Part shown: piece after piece, positions 1 to 11,222 of the stretch
Layout: each line of letters starts with the position of its first letter
Numbering within the stretch: position 1 is the first letter of the stretch
Source of the DNA: Rotaria sordida
Taxonomy: Eukaryota > Rotifera > Eurotatoria > Philodinida > Philodinidae
Assembly (NCBI GenBank): GCA_905250125.1
Contig: CAJNOL010000886.1
Span: forward strand, 1 to 64,000
Reading direction: 5' to 3'
Length of the DNA stretch: 64,000 bases
Program-made: the position numbers and the translations under genes
Notes under the pieces: generated by a model
Databases searched by the model: none
The model's input: the letters and a program-made list of their open reading frames with translations, nothing else
What the model was told of the DNA's origin: nothing

Positions 1-110
1 AAAGATGAATTTTACTCTACGTCCGAATGATTCAATTATTAAAATATCTTTCTTTTTTCTTTAAATTTATGTTTTTAATTAATATAATCAATTTTACTAT
101 TATGCCCAAT

Positions 111-200
111 GATGGGTGTGGGATGGGTGTGTGTAGATGTGTGCGTGTGCATGAGAGTCTTGTATTTAACTACACATGTACGCACAAACTCATCCTCGCC
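111..200. repeat. degenerate GGGTGTG / C-strand inverted repeat
   Basis: GGGTGTG-like sequence (about 111-160) is followed after a short spacer by the degenerate complement (about 169-200). It is the weakest member of the hairpin family seen elsewhere in the window. Confidence 0.4.
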
Positions 201-1364
201 TAAATAATTAAACTCATCGTAACATCAAGAAATCAGTGACCTTTCGTAGCATAGCTATAATATGTCAGATATACGGTTGTCTATGCTATCACAGCAAAAT
301 CTGTATACTGAAGGAATATACGTATTTTTGCTACAACTTTCAGAATTTTCTAATGACTGTAAGCTTTATTCAACATTGTTGATTCGTATTAATTTTTTTA
401 ACTGAATTCCTTTGTCAATTGAATATGGAGTATAATTCTTGGATTATTTTATTTATCTTTGAAAAAGTCACATATTAAATTTCGAACTAAATATTTTATG
501 ATACTTGTTGAAATTTTCACTTCATTTTGAAAAAATTTTAAACAATTACAGTTTTATTTTGTACTCATTGTGATTACATATCCATTAATTTTCAAATATG
601 ACATTAGTATTCTTTTTTTGTGCATTATTTTAATTGAAAATAAGACGAATTGAAAGCAGAATTAATTAACTTTCTTTTTACGGATCGTCTGATACAGAGT
701 GGTGACCTGATCAAGAAAAGTTATGTTTTACAATTTTCAAGTAGCAAAAAAATTATTTCGTAGAGCCAATCTATTCCACTAATTTATCGTAGTTATGTTA
801 TGGAAATGTTCTTGAGATGTGACAGCAGAATTGCGATTAGAAATTGCGCGGCTTCCTGTGTCGATTTAACTCATGCTGTAAGTCATGTTCACAATTTGAA
901 ATAGATAAGTATATGAGTATGTAGTTGTTTACTTCGACATTCGTAGACACAAAGAAAAGTTTTGAATGGAACATGTTTTCTTCACTTACAGGTTTGATTA
1001 GTGACGAAAGCGTCTAACTATTTCTGGAGATCTCCATTACGTCTAGATGAAAGAAAATATGGTATTAGAATAGCCAACAAAATTCTTAACATATTGTTAA
1101 AACCTTTTCAAAATCTTAATAAGTTCTTTATCGTCTTTTTGACTAGCAATCGATCTAGAAAAAAAAACAAATATCGAATTATTCATCGAGTTTATAACTT
1201 ACTTTTTCAGTTGACTTTCTCACTCTTCGATCGTCTTGATTTGTCTGTCTTGCTCGGCTAAGATCTGTTCAGACATTTTCTTTTCTCTACAATGTTTAAC
1301 ATTGAAGAAGTTATTTCTCGTTCTTCTTGATGAACTTACTCTTGTAAACGGATAATTTCATTGT

Positions 1365-1491
1365 CGGGGTGTGGGTGTGGGAGTAGGTATTCACTATATC
1401 TTCACCCGCACCCGGCCATATACACCTACACCCACTCATACTCACACCCACACCCACACACACCTACACCCACATCCACACCCATGCACCC
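1365..1491. repeat. telomere-like GGGTGTG...CACACCC hairpin repeat
   Basis: A G-rich stretch of GGGTGTG units (1365-1389) is followed by about 12 bases and then about 90 bases of CACCCACACC-type complement (1402-1491). The two arms could fold back on each other. The unit matches the TGTGGG-type telomere repeat known from bdelloid rotifers, but the head-to-head inverted arrangement is not simple telomeric DNA. Confidence 0.7.
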
Positions 1492-2207
1492 AATGATCAC
1501 TAGTACGACGAAGTAGTCCAGTACCAAAAGCAGCGCACCTAGTTGATTTGCTTATACTATTGGCATGTTGAGGACACTAGTACTCTATTACTGTAGTTTT
1601 TTTTAATCAGTGGCTCTTCTGGAACCGTTATGGGAGTAAAGGTTTAAATTAACTCAATAAATTTCTTTAGAAAATTGTTCAAGCACAAACAGAATATACC
1701 GATTTTCATCCAACATATTCAGCTATAAAAGCGATTCTCTTTTATAATAAACTTTATATAGTTAAAAAGAAAAAAGATGAGTTTGAATTTAATTTAACAG
1801 AAATGAACATATAAAATACCAAATCATTTTGTTTTCTATCCAACACATAAAAGTTCAAATTGATTACAATCATTTGAATATCTACGACAAATATATATTG
1901 AGAGATTTAATTTTCATTGAAATATAAAATAACATTCAAATCAATTAATTTTTCAAAAATATTGAAAAATTGAAAATGTTTCGAGTGCAAATATGGGTAT
2001 GAATTTTCTTTTAAATCGACACTCGGAAATAGAACTTGATATTAATGTATTCTATTGTTTTAACGAAAAATAATGATGCTTCAATCTTTTTAATATTTCA
2101 AAACAGAAATTAATTAAATATTCCACAAAAATTTTTACTTAAAAATGCCAGAGACCATCAGGCAATAATTATTTTCAATCTACAACTTATAATACACGCG
2201 CATATCT

Positions 2208-2338
2208 CGGGTGGGTGTGGGTGTGGATGAAAGCGAGATGAACACCGACATCGACATCCACACGCTCACCCACACACCCACATTCACACTCATACTCACA
2301 TCCGCACTCCTACTCACACTCACCCACACCCACACTCT
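2208..2338. repeat. telomere-like GGGTGTG...CACACCC hairpin repeat
   Basis: A short GGGTGGGTGTGGGTGTGG arm (2208-2229) is followed by a longer CACCCACAC-type arm (2243-2338) with interspersed variants. It has the same polarity as the other copies: G-rich first on the + strand, C-rich second. Confidence 0.7.
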
Positions 2339-2703
2339 CGGTAAGCAAAAACTATGGAGTATCAAGAAAGTACACAGAGGAAAAAGAAGAAAAGTACAGA
2401 AGAAACGAAACCTTCCTTGTGTGGTTGTCACTTTTCTTCATCACATGCGACGCAATGTTTTTTCTTGCATATACTGTATTACTTTCCACGATCACTCAGA
2501 TTCTTCGGGCAAGCCAGTCAGGGTGTGAGTGTGTGTGAAGTGTAGAGCATAACATGTAGGGTGTAGGCCTATGAATATGTGCGATGTTAGTGATTGAATA
2601 TGAAAAGGGAAGAATCGCAGCTCCAAAAGTTTCCAACAAAAACTTTTCCAAAATATAAATTACATACACTGAGAATTCTGTGAAATTCGTTATTTAGCTA
2701 AGT

Positions 2704-2791
2704 AGGGTGTAGGTATGAGTATGAAGAAAGATAAGAACCACAACCACACTGATATTCACACCCACATCAGTGCACCTACTGACACACACAT
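2704..2791. repeat. diverged telomere-like hairpin repeat
   Basis: GGGTGTAGGTATGAGTATG (2704-2722) is followed by ACCACAACCACAC and CACACCCACATC segments (2736-2791). It is a degenerate copy of the same inverted structure. Confidence 0.5.
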
Positions 2792-3412
2792 CCACTTCAT
2801 ATATACCGAATACTGGCTAAAACGCCATCGAAGCAATAGTCAGTAATAGATCACTAATACTTTCGAGTGTATTTCGACATAGTGATATTGCTCAATCAAC
2901 ATCAATTAACTTAATCTTCTTAGGAATTGAAAAATTATTGTCAAAAGATGTGCTTTGAAAAGTGAATGTTAGTTGTTGTACTCAACCAGGACAGATTAGA
3001 ACCGAACCAAAGAAATCAGCTAATACAACAGCTTTCTAAAAATGAATCGTTGCCTGAAAAGTAAGTATGAAAAAAAATTGAGTTCAAGATATAAAGACAT
3101 TCACATGAACGTTCCAGTTCATTTCAGCTTTATACATTACTTTTTGTGCAAAACAACGATATATAATGTCACACGAGTAGCACACAATTTGCTTTACCAT
3201 TTTCTTTTCCTTGTTCTCTCATGTGTAGAATAAGATCAATTTGGTCGAACGAAAAATATGGACGAAAAAAGAATAATTTATTCCTTGAGGGTATGTGTGT
3301 GGAGTTTCGTGCGTGTGAAAAGAAAATACATCGACAATAGTACTCATACCCCATAAAAAATGTTCAACTCACTGAGGTCTACCATTCTATATAAGAGAGT
3401 CACAAGTTTGTT

Positions 3413-5092
3413 TCAGAAAGTATTACGGGCCGATCTTCCACCAAATAGGCCCCAGTCCTTTAAATAATTCATTAATGCAATATGAATGACTGCGAAGAAT
3501 GTTGTAGGTTTCATTAATATTAATGGATTGCTCTGTTGAGTCACAACACGAATAAAATCTGTAGCTAATTGTCCGGATTTTGATGCACATTGAAGGAGCC
3601 AATGACTATACCATTGCATAAATCGAATCATCAAAGGTATTCGTGGTTGAGGATAATTAGTCGTAGCTGAATCACTATCTCGTTGATAAATTTTAACATC
3701 ACCATTTTTATTTGTTTCAATCACTTTTAATGTTGGTGTTTTCCAATCATTTGCAGTTGAAGCAAGCCAACATTCTTCAGTAATTACTGAAGCACGACGA
3801 TTAAAAATGTGAGAGATGTCTTTTAATTTATGGCAACTCTCGCCAAATATTTTTCCCAATTCTCTCGCATGTCTAAATGCGTGTGTCATACCTTGCCCAT
3901 ACAGAGGATTAAATGTACACATAGCATCACCTAATAATATATAATTTTGAGGCCATTTTTTACCTAATAATTCGACATACTTTCGATCATCGATCGCACG
4001 ACGATATGGAATTAATTGACTATAAACTTTTACGTGTTTTAGTATCATATAATATTCTATGTCTAGATTTTCTTTTGCCCATTCTAATAAATTTTCATAT
4101 GAATCATTTGGTGGATATTCTGAATTAACGCAATTTATGCTAAATACTGTCATTGTTCCCAATGAACTATCATCAATTGTTTTTAGTATACGTATTGGAG
4201 ATGCAAGAAATCCAACATTTTTATGAGGAGGGTTAACTGTGGTACCAATAACAGTCGCTGAATCGAGCGACAAATCACCAGTTCGAAATCTTTCACCAAT
4301 AAATGTAACATTACCAAAACCAAAATGTATCTGTATAGTTGGTACAATTAAATTGAAACTCTCTTTTAACCACTTAGGTGATGATGTATTTCGACCAGTA
4401 CAATCAATAATAAAATCACCATACATATCAAACGATGATGAATCAATATTTTTCTTCGATCGATATTTTATACCTTTAACAATATTTAATGATTGATCAA
4501 CAATTAAACCCATTACTCTAGTATTACATTTCCATTCAATTTGATCATCAAATTTCAAACGCAGTTCTTTTCTCAAAATTATTTCAAATGTAAAACGATC
4601 AATACCAAACCAGTCAACGTCTTCGGTTAAATTTTGATTTACGAATACACCCTCAGCCATGAGTCTTGCTTCAGTTTTCATTGAATAAGCACGAACATCA
4701 TATTCATTGAATAACTTATCTTTTAGTTGAGGAAATAATTTGAGTAATATTTTATATCCTTCACTTTGAAGTGCATGTCCTTGATATATTTGACTAACAC
4801 CTGAACGTCCTAGTGATGTTGGACTTTCAAGACGGCAATGATAATCGAGAATTTCACTGGATGTAGATTTCATGAATATATCATTTAATACATCATCGGA
4901 TTCGATGATTGTTATTCGTTTAAAATATTTAGACAAGTAAGCTGCAGTTACGATTCCTCCAATACTGCCTCCAAGAACTATGGCATGATCGTATTGAGAA
5001 GCATTTGAAGGAAACTTCACTGAATTTTTGTGTTTCTTGTAGATTATATACGAAATAATTCCAAAAATGATGGATATCACAATAAATAACAT
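3413..5092 (-). CDS. membrane-anchored FAD-dependent monooxygenase/oxidoreductase
   Basis: Intronless 559-residue frame starting at a true ATG. Residues 1-18 form a hydrophobic N-terminal anchor followed by a basic stretch (KKHKNS). The dinucleotide-binding fold follows: strand-loop GGSIGG at 41-46, in place of the usual GxGxxG, with the ribose-binding acidic residue E64 at the end of the second strand. An aromatic-hydroxylase-type motif sits near 226-234 (DFIIDCTGR), and the second FAD motif (LLGDAMCTFNPLYGQG) is near 387-401 with the characteristic Gly-Asp at 388-389. The order and spacing fit the large family containing squalene epoxidase-like and PHBH-type FAD monooxygenases; the substrate cannot be told. 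The protein is probably inserted in a membrane (ER is a guess) with its catalytic domain facing the cytosol. A single long exon in a genome where larger genes are split is compatible with horizontal acquisition or retroposition. Confidence 0.85.
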   Translation of the reverse strand: MLFIVISIIFGIISYIIYKKHKNSVKFPSNASQYDHAIVLGGSIGGIVTAAYLSKYFKRITIIESDDVLNDIFMKSTSSEILDYHCRLESPTSLGRSGVSQIYQGHALQSEGYKILLKLFPQLKDKLFNEYDVRAYSMKTEARLMAEGVFVNQNLTEDVDWFGIDRFTFEIILRKELRLKFDDQIEWKCNTRVMGLIVDQSLNIVKGIKYRSKKNIDSSSFDMYGDFIIDCTGRNTSSPKWLKESFNLIVPTIQIHFGFGNVTFIGERFRTGDLSLDSATVIGTTVNPPHKNVGFLASPIRILKTIDDSSLGTMTVFSINCVNSEYPPNDSYENLLEWAKENLDIEYYMILKHVKVYSQLIPYRRAIDDRKYVELLGKKWPQNYILLGDAMCTFNPLYGQGMTHAFRHARELGKIFGESCHKLKDISHIFNRRASVITEECWLASTANDWKTPTLKVIETNKNGDVKIYQRDSDSATTNYPQPRIPLMIRFMQWYSHWLLQCASKSGQLATDFIRVVTQQSNPLILMKPTTFFAVIHIALMNYLKDWGLFGGRSARNTF

Positions 5093-6588
5093 TTCGCAAT
5101 TATTCTTATGAAATACGAATGTATTCGAATATTTTCTTCGATGACCAAAGGTACTTCAGACTGTAGGGATGACAGAGTGACGATCAATTTTATTTTTTAT
5201 AATAGATCAAAAAATCATTCACTTGTCAAAACCATGCATGATTGCAAAATCTGAAATTTATTGTTTTCTAATTATTCAATATTTTCTGGTCACATCTCTT
5301 ACAGAAAGTTTATTTGAAAAGTGTCCAAAATATTATCACAAAAAAGATTACATTCTTACTTACCTGTAAAATAAATTCTCTCTTTCATCTTTACGATGCT
5401 CGAAAATATAATGATAGAAGCAAACGAATAGATAAGTTACTGTCAGTTTGTGATATCTATCAAAAACTCATTAATGCACTGTTTGATCTTCGAACTTCTC
5501 GAATGTATGCTACATTCATCAACTCATTCTTTGTCAAGATAAGTTTTTCAAATGCTTCACGAAAGAATAGTCAGGACGAAGAATCTCGAATTTTGATCCC
5601 GCCAGATTCCTTGGTATAGAATTTTTGTCGGATGTGGAATGCGATGATTTCATATAGTCGGATTCAACTATTGGAAAACGTTGGATGCACGTAGGATCAG
5701 ACAGAATCCTGTTGAATTTATATTTGGATACTAGGCATGATTGGAGTCCCTACTTTCCTCCTCTTTTCCAATTCTCGTGGGGATGTAGCTGTCGCTCTTA
5801 GTGGGAAGGTACACCTTTAGATCTATATACACTCATACTCACACCCTATTTTATTTAAACTTACTACAACAGTTGATTGTTGCAAATACATCTAAATAAA
5901 GAATACGACAAATGATAATATGTGAAATTAACATTAAATTCATACCTTGAATATTAAAGCTAAATAGAGAATATAGAAAAGAAATTTAATTTGCTATAAT
6001 CCTTACTTTAACATGTTCAATAGTAAAACCACATAAAGATTACGAAACAAATAAAAATATTTATTTGACCTTACCGTTATATCAGATTGTTGAAGGATAA
6101 ATTGCATTAAAAAAATAGACAACATAAAGTAATCACTGAATTTACATTCTGCATAATAGATCTAATCAAAATATGTAAAAAGAATGATTAGATTTTATTT
6201 GAACTTGTTAGTTAATTTAAATTTTGGCCAGTAAATCTAAATAAAAAAATGAGAAAGATGAAAACAATATTCAAAATTCGATTTATCTTTAAGCAAAATC
6301 AGTATATCATTTCGCATGCAACAACATCGGTCTGACTCGACTAGTCCAAAATGATGTTTATACCGCCATGTTATAATAGTCATGGTTTTTTTTTATCTAC
6401 CTGGATAAAACTCTTTCTTTTTCTTCTTATTCAGAACTAGATATATTTCATTTATTTTAAGCGAAAACAGTTTCGCTTTGTCATAGAAGCTATAAAATAG
6501 TTCAAATATTGCCTAACAATCAAAAATGCAAAACTACATACTTTATTGCCGTCGGATTTCGTTGGATACAACAAATTTCTACTGTCGA
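5093..6588. other. intergenic, no gene recognised
   Basis: AT-rich sequence upstream of the FAD monooxygenase. It presumably holds that gene's promoter (- strand, just above 5092). A 101-codon frame at 5314-5619 (+) has no recognisable motif and I do not call it. Confidence 0.5.
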
Positions 6589-6755
6589 GTGGGGTGTGGG
6601 TGTGGGTGGGTGTGAGTGTGGGTGTGTGGGTGTGTGGGTGTGCGGGTGTGGGCGTGGGAGGGTGTGGGTGTGAGTGTGGGTGTGGGGTGTGGGGTGTGGG
6701 TGTAGTTAAAGAGATATCGTGCACTCACACCATCACCCACCCACACCCACACCCA
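6589..6755. repeat. long telomere-like GGGTGTG array with inverted C-strand arm
   Basis: About 115 bases of nearly pure GGGTGTG/TGTGGG units (6589-6703), then a 19-base spacer, then CACTCACACCATCACCC and CACCCACACC units (6723-6755). It is the longest G-rich arm in the window. The C-rich arm ends directly at a mariner transposase fragment (see next entry). Confidence 0.8.
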
Positions 6756-6961
6756 AATAGTTCAGACTTGAACCCATTAGATTACTGCATTTGGAATAAA
6801 TTCGCTCAACTAGTCGACTGAGATACAGTGACATCTAAAACACCACTAATCCTACTCTAAAACGTGGTGTTCGTGAAATTTTTCAAGATGTTGTCGGGGG
6901 AAGTTGTGCGTCTTGGACTAATCGATTGTTTCGATTGTGTCAAGAAAAGGAAATTATTTAA
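6756..6961 (+). pseudogene. mariner/Tc1 transposase C-terminal fragment
   Basis: From 6756 the + strand reads SSDLNPLDYCIWNKFAQLVD. This is the hallmark 'SPDLNPLDY.IWN' block at the third catalytic position of mariner-type DDE transposases. After an in-frame stop it continues (DTVTSKTPLILL). After a one-base frame change it then reads KRGVREIFQDVV and ends CQEKEII and a stop at 6961. Only about the last 70 residues survive, with at least one stop and one frameshift, so it is dead. Its 5' edge is flush with the telomere-like repeat; nothing of the upstream transposase is present. Confidence 0.75.
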
Positions 6962-8546
6962 GAGAATAAAAATATCTGTTTTTGTAGAGAATGAAAGGAC
7001 GAATTTCTCAAAAGTTAGATCGAACGAGTGAGAGCTCGTGAAGATAATCAAGAAATACGGAGACCATCATTCTTTATAGTGCACCGTCAGATAGATAGAG
7101 CAGAGACTACAAAATCAATAAGCCTATTTTTATATTTCGCATAGATAATTGAATAGAACAACAACTATGAATATCAGCAGACGACAGTGTGTGCGTGTGT
7201 ATGTATGTGAGACATCCTTATTGATGTATACCTACATACATCAGTCAATTCATCAAAAACATATTATCTTGATCATTGGTTTTTTTCTATCGTCAATGTA
7301 TAACAATATATATGTTTCATGTATAAGATGAACGCACATTTATATGTATATATGCTTCCATGCAATCTTCTTTTGTTTTATATCAAACATGTATTTTTCT
7401 CGAAAATAAAATAGACAAAATCGAAAACAAAATCTTATTCTTATACATATTCATATATGGATCACTGATAAGACACGTCTACGTAATAATTGAGTCGTTT
7501 CTCTGAAGCACTGATGATGTGGGATAAATGACGATCTAGATACAGAGTTTCAAAGCCTACAACGCTATCTTCCCCTTGTGCAGCGAATTTTTTCTCGAGA
7601 AGTAACAATTTCACGAATGGGAGAGAGCGAAAAGAGCAAAAAAATGTAAGTTTTTCTACTTGTCAAGCTTACTTGTATACGTTGGCATGAAATTTTATCT
7701 CAAAGAAGAGGATTTATTTGATGCAAGAAATATCCTAGTTTCTAAAGAATTTTTAGCACTTTCAGAATATATATTTACTTTTCCAAAAAAAAGATTTTAT
7801 CATACCCAAGATATATTGGAAATACTAATCGGGGCGACGATGAGAAAATCGCTCAGTTGGGAATGTGATCAAAGAGGAACATTTGTTCTACACTCGTCTT
7901 CCTTCTGAGGACAAGAGCTATGTAATATCAAAATAGACAGTTTGATAGAGAATTCGACCAGCTATCCAACGATTTATTTACTTTTTAAAAAGTTGCGCAG
8001 AAAATTGTTGTAATGAATGAAATACTAAGTGCAACTTTTGCTTTCCAGGGGTATATTTAACAGTGAACTCATGCGACGTGTTGACGTATAAGGTTCTGCT
8101 ATCAAAATAGAGGCTATTCCATCTTGAGGGTGAAGACGAGAGGGGCAATGCTTGAAAATCTTGGTAAAGATAATTATTCTGTCGCAGATAAACAGTTCTT
8201 GTGAAAGAATAAACCCTGTAAAAATATATTCTGGTAGCTCATCTGGTTACGATAATATCAACCGTTGTGAAAATTTGTATTTTAATTTTTAGAACATCCA
8301 CAACATTTTTTATAACCGTAAAATTAGTATTTTAAATTTAATCTAATTAGACGCTTTATTATTGATAAAAAATACTGTATAATTGGATTATATTATTGCG
8401 ACGAATTGTCGTGGAACGAGTCGTCTGTACAACGAAGTGTCCTAGTATTGAAGTTGCCTATCTAGGTAAGATGAAACAGTAATCAGAACAAATGAGCAAA
8501 TTTAAAACACACAGTTTTATATGTGACTATAATATTAAAATAATGA
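6962..8546. other. intergenic / 3' flank of the TPR gene
   Basis: No gene recognised. A possible polyadenylation signal for the - strand TPR gene (TTTATT on the + strand) lies near 8354. An 82-codon frame at 7660-7908 (+) contains a stretch (about 7744-7785) resembling the subrepeat of the long-TIR element at 56.7-59.8 kb, so it is more likely repeat sequence than a gene. Confidence 0.4.
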
Positions 8547-11222
8547 TTATTCGCCTATCGACTTCTGCATCAGTTCAAGGTGCTTATGAATGATAGCGAG
8601 TAATGGTTGATTTGGACGTAAGAATCTACGCAAGATGCCGAGCATCTTATTATAATATGAAAATGCTATGGAATGTTCGCCCATTAACTTATGCATCAAG
8701 CCAATGTTGCCATGGATAATAATAAGCAAGTGAGGACTTGATCGCGTAGATAACTTCATTATTTCAAGTGCCATCTCACAATATGAAAGACCCTGTAAGT
8801 AGTCTCTCATTGAGTAATGCATTAAAGCAATACTGATGCAAGTTGAAGCTATATCTAAACGATTAGCTGGATATAATGTATTTTGTATTTCAAGTGCCTT
8901 TTCATAGTATAAGAGTGCTTCCCAGTATTCTCCAATTGAATTATGCATCAAAGCAATATTGTTATAAGTCATGGTTAATGATGAATGATCCAACGGAAGT
9001 GATTTCTCTATAACTTGAAGAGTTTTGCTATAGAATGAAAATGCTTGCAAGTACTCTCCCATTGAGTAATGCACCAAACCTATATTACTGTAAGTGCTAG
9101 CCAAATCTGGATGATTGAATGGAAGCAATTCCTGTTGTATTTCGATCGCTTTCTCATAGTATGATAGTGCTTCTAAGTGCTTTCCCATTGATTTATACAT
9201 TAAACCGATATTACTGTAAGTGGTTGCCAAATCCAGATGATTCAATGGAAGAGATTTCTGCATAATTTCAAGTGCCTTCTTATAGTATGAGAGTGCCTTC
9301 AAGTACTCCCGTTTTGAGTAACGCACCAAACCTATATTACTATAGGTCGCTGCCACATCTGGATGATTGGACGGAAGTGATTTTTGTTGTATTCCAAGTG
9401 CCTTCTCATAAAAGAATAGCGATTTCAAGTAATCTGACAGGGAGTTATACACTAAACCAATGTTATTATAGGTCGTAGCCACGTCTGGATGATTGGATGG
9501 AAGTGATTCCAGTTGTATTTCAAGTGCTTTTTCATAGCACTGTACCGACTTCGAGTACTCTCCCATTGATCTATTCACGAGACCGATATTGTTATATACT
9601 GCAGCTAAATCTGGATGATTGGATGAAAGTAATTTTTCTTGTATTTCAATCGCCTTCTCATGATATGAAAGCGCCTTCAAATATTCTCTCATTGAGTAAT
9701 AAACTGAACCCATATTACTATAGGTGGCTGCCACAACTGGGTGATTGGACGAAAGTGACTTTTGTTGTATTTCAAGCGCCTTCTCATAGCATACTAGTGA
9801 TTTTAAGTAATCTCCCGTGAAATTATACGACAAACCTATGTTACCATAGGTTGTAGCCATGTCTAGATGATTAGATGGAAGTGATTTCTGTTGTATTTCA
9901 AGTGCTTCATGATAGTATTGTAATGCCTTTGAATACTCACCTATTGATTTATGCACAAAACCGATATTGTTATAGATTGCAGCTAGAGCTCGATGATCAG
10001 ATGGAAATGATATCCGAACAATTTGAAGTACCTTTTCATAGTATGAAAGCGCCTTCAAGTATGCTCCCATCGAGCAATAAACCAAGCCGATATTGTTATT
10101 ACCATTTACAGAAAGAGCAAGATCAGATGGAATCGATTTCTCTTGTATTTCCAGCGCCTGTTCGTAGTATGATAGTGCCTTTGACCACTGTCCCATTGAG
10201 TAATGAATCGAACCAATGCGGTTACATACTTCAGCGAGATCTGGATGGTCGGATGGAAGTGATTTCTCTTGTATCTCAAGTGCTTTCTCATAGCATATCA
10301 GTGCTTCCGAGACCTCTTCCATTGACTTATATACCAAACCAATATTGCAATAGATTACAGCTAGATCCGGATGATTCAGTGGAAGAGACTTTCTTTGTAT
10401 TTCAAGCGCTTTCTCACAGTATGATAATGCTTTCAAATACTCTCCCATTTCGTAATGTATCGAACCTATGTTACTATTTGTAGTAGCCGCAGCTGGATGA
10501 TTAGGTGAAAGTGATTTCTGCTGTATTTCAAGTGATTTCTCATAGTGCTCCATTGACTTTGAGTAATCTCCAATTGAATAATACACCCAACCAATATTGT
10601 TATAGAGTGCAGCCAAATCTGGACGATCGGATGAAAGAGAATTCTTCATAGTTTCGAATGCTTTCTCATAGCATGAAAGCGCCTCAGAGTATTCTGCCAT
10701 TGATCCATGCGACAATCCAAGATTATTGTAGGTTGTAGCGAAATCCGGATGGTTACATGGAAGAGATTTGTGTTGTATTTCTAATGTTGTCGTATAGTAA
10801 GATACTGCCTTTGAGTACTCTCCCATGGAATAATACACTAAACCAATTTTGCTACAGGTCGTAGCTATTGATGGATGTTTCAATGGAAGTGACTTCTGTT
10901 GAATTTCGAGTGTACTCTCATAGTATGAAAGCGCTTTTAGGTACGAACCCATATAATAATGCATCGAACCTATATTACTATAGGTGTCAGAGAGATCTAT
11001 TTGATCAAACTCTGATGATATTTGTTGGATTTCTAGTGTCTTGTCGAAATACCATAGCGCTTCCGCGTACTTTCCCATTAGAACATGCATCGTACCGATA
11101 TTAGCGTAGATGCCAGCAAGCAATGGTTGCTGGGTTGGAAGAGATGTGGATATGGTGTCAAGGCTTTTCTGAGCCAATGAAAATGCGGTCGTGAGATCAC
11201 CTTTTACTAGTTCGGTGTATCC
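8547..11222 (-). CDS. kinesin-light-chain-type TPR array (3' part of the ART-TPR gene)
   Basis: About 890 codons made almost entirely of 42-residue tetratricopeptide repeats (about 21), each close to 'ALSYYEKALEIQQKSLP..HPDLATTYNNIG.VYYSMGEYSK'. The extended linker is that of kinesin-light-chain TPRs, and the array should form a superhelical peptide-binding scaffold. There is no ATG near its 5' edge; the first usable start after the upstream stop is a TTG (near 11177). It lies in exactly the same frame as the ADP-ribosyltransferase exon immediately upstream and reads GYTELVKGDLTTAFSLAQKS straight after that exon's stop codon. I therefore take it as the C-terminal half of one gene rather than an independent one. 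Whether it is translated depends on the stop being real. Confidence 0.85.
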   Translation of the reverse strand, partial: GYTELVKGDLTTAFSLAQKSLDTISTSLPTQQPLLAGIYANIGTMHVLMGKYAEALWYFDKTLEIQQISSEFDQIDLSDTYSNIGSMHYYMGSYLKALSYYESTLEIQQKSLPLKHPSIATTCSKIGLVYYSMGEYSKAVSYYTTTLEIQHKSLPCNHPDFATTYNNLGLSHGSMAEYSEALSCYEKAFETMKNSLSSDRPDLAALYNNIGWVYYSIGDYSKSMEHYEKSLEIQQKSLSPNHPAAATTNSNIGSIHYEMGEYLKALSYCEKALEIQRKSLPLNHPDLAVIYCNIGLVYKSMEEVSEALICYEKALEIQEKSLPSDHPDLAEVCNRIGSIHYSMGQWSKALSYYEQALEIQEKSIPSDLALSVNGNNNIGLVYCSMGAYLKALSYYEKVLQIVRISFPSDHRALAAIYNNIGFVHKSIGEYSKALQYYHEALEIQQKSLPSNHLDMATTYGNIGLSYNFTGDYLKSLVCYEKALEIQQKSLSSNHPVVAATYSNMGSVYYSMREYLKALSYHEKAIEIQEKLLSSNHPDLAAVYNNIGLVNRSMGEYSKSVQCYEKALEIQLESLPSNHPDVATTYNNIGLVYNSLSDYLKSLFFYEKALGIQQKSLPSNHPDVAATYSNIGLVRYSKREYLKALSYYKKALEIMQKSLPLNHLDLATTYSNIGLMYKSMGKHLEALSYYEKAIEIQQELLPFNHPDLASTYSNIGLVHYSMGEYLQAFSFYSKTLQVIEKSLPLDHSSLTMTYNNIALMHNSIGEYWEALLYYEKALEIQNTLYPANRLDIASTCISIALMHYSMRDYLQGLSYCEMALEIMKLSTRSSPHLLIIIHGNIGLMHKLMGEHSIAFSYYNKMLGILRRFLRPNQPLLAIIHKHLELMQKSIGE

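Larger units (their letters stand above)
1..3412. other. intergenic, repeat-bearing, no gene recognised
   Basis: No reading frame here resembles a known protein. The open frames are short and many begin at GTG or TTG. What can be seen is a series of GT-rich/AC-rich inverted repeats (near 111-200, 1365-1491, 2208-2338 and 2704-2791, listed separately) in AT-rich unique sequence. Confidence 0.6.

Noticed and set aside
6546..6821. 91-codon frame rich in Gly/Val/Trp/Cys
   Set aside because: It is the translation of the GGGTGTG array; only its last ~20 residues are meaningful and belong to the mariner remnant.
7660..7908. 82-codon open frame on + strand
   Set aside because: Its middle resembles the subrepeat of the long-TIR element (AGAATTT..AGCACT.TCAGAATATATA); no protein motif and no conserved start context.
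8230..8275. GGTAGCTCATCTGGTTACGA, A-box-like
   Set aside because: No B box or cloverleaf downstream.
9272..10483. Several + strand frames of 60-200 codons
   Set aside because: Antisense shadows of the regular 126-bp TPR repeats on the - strand.
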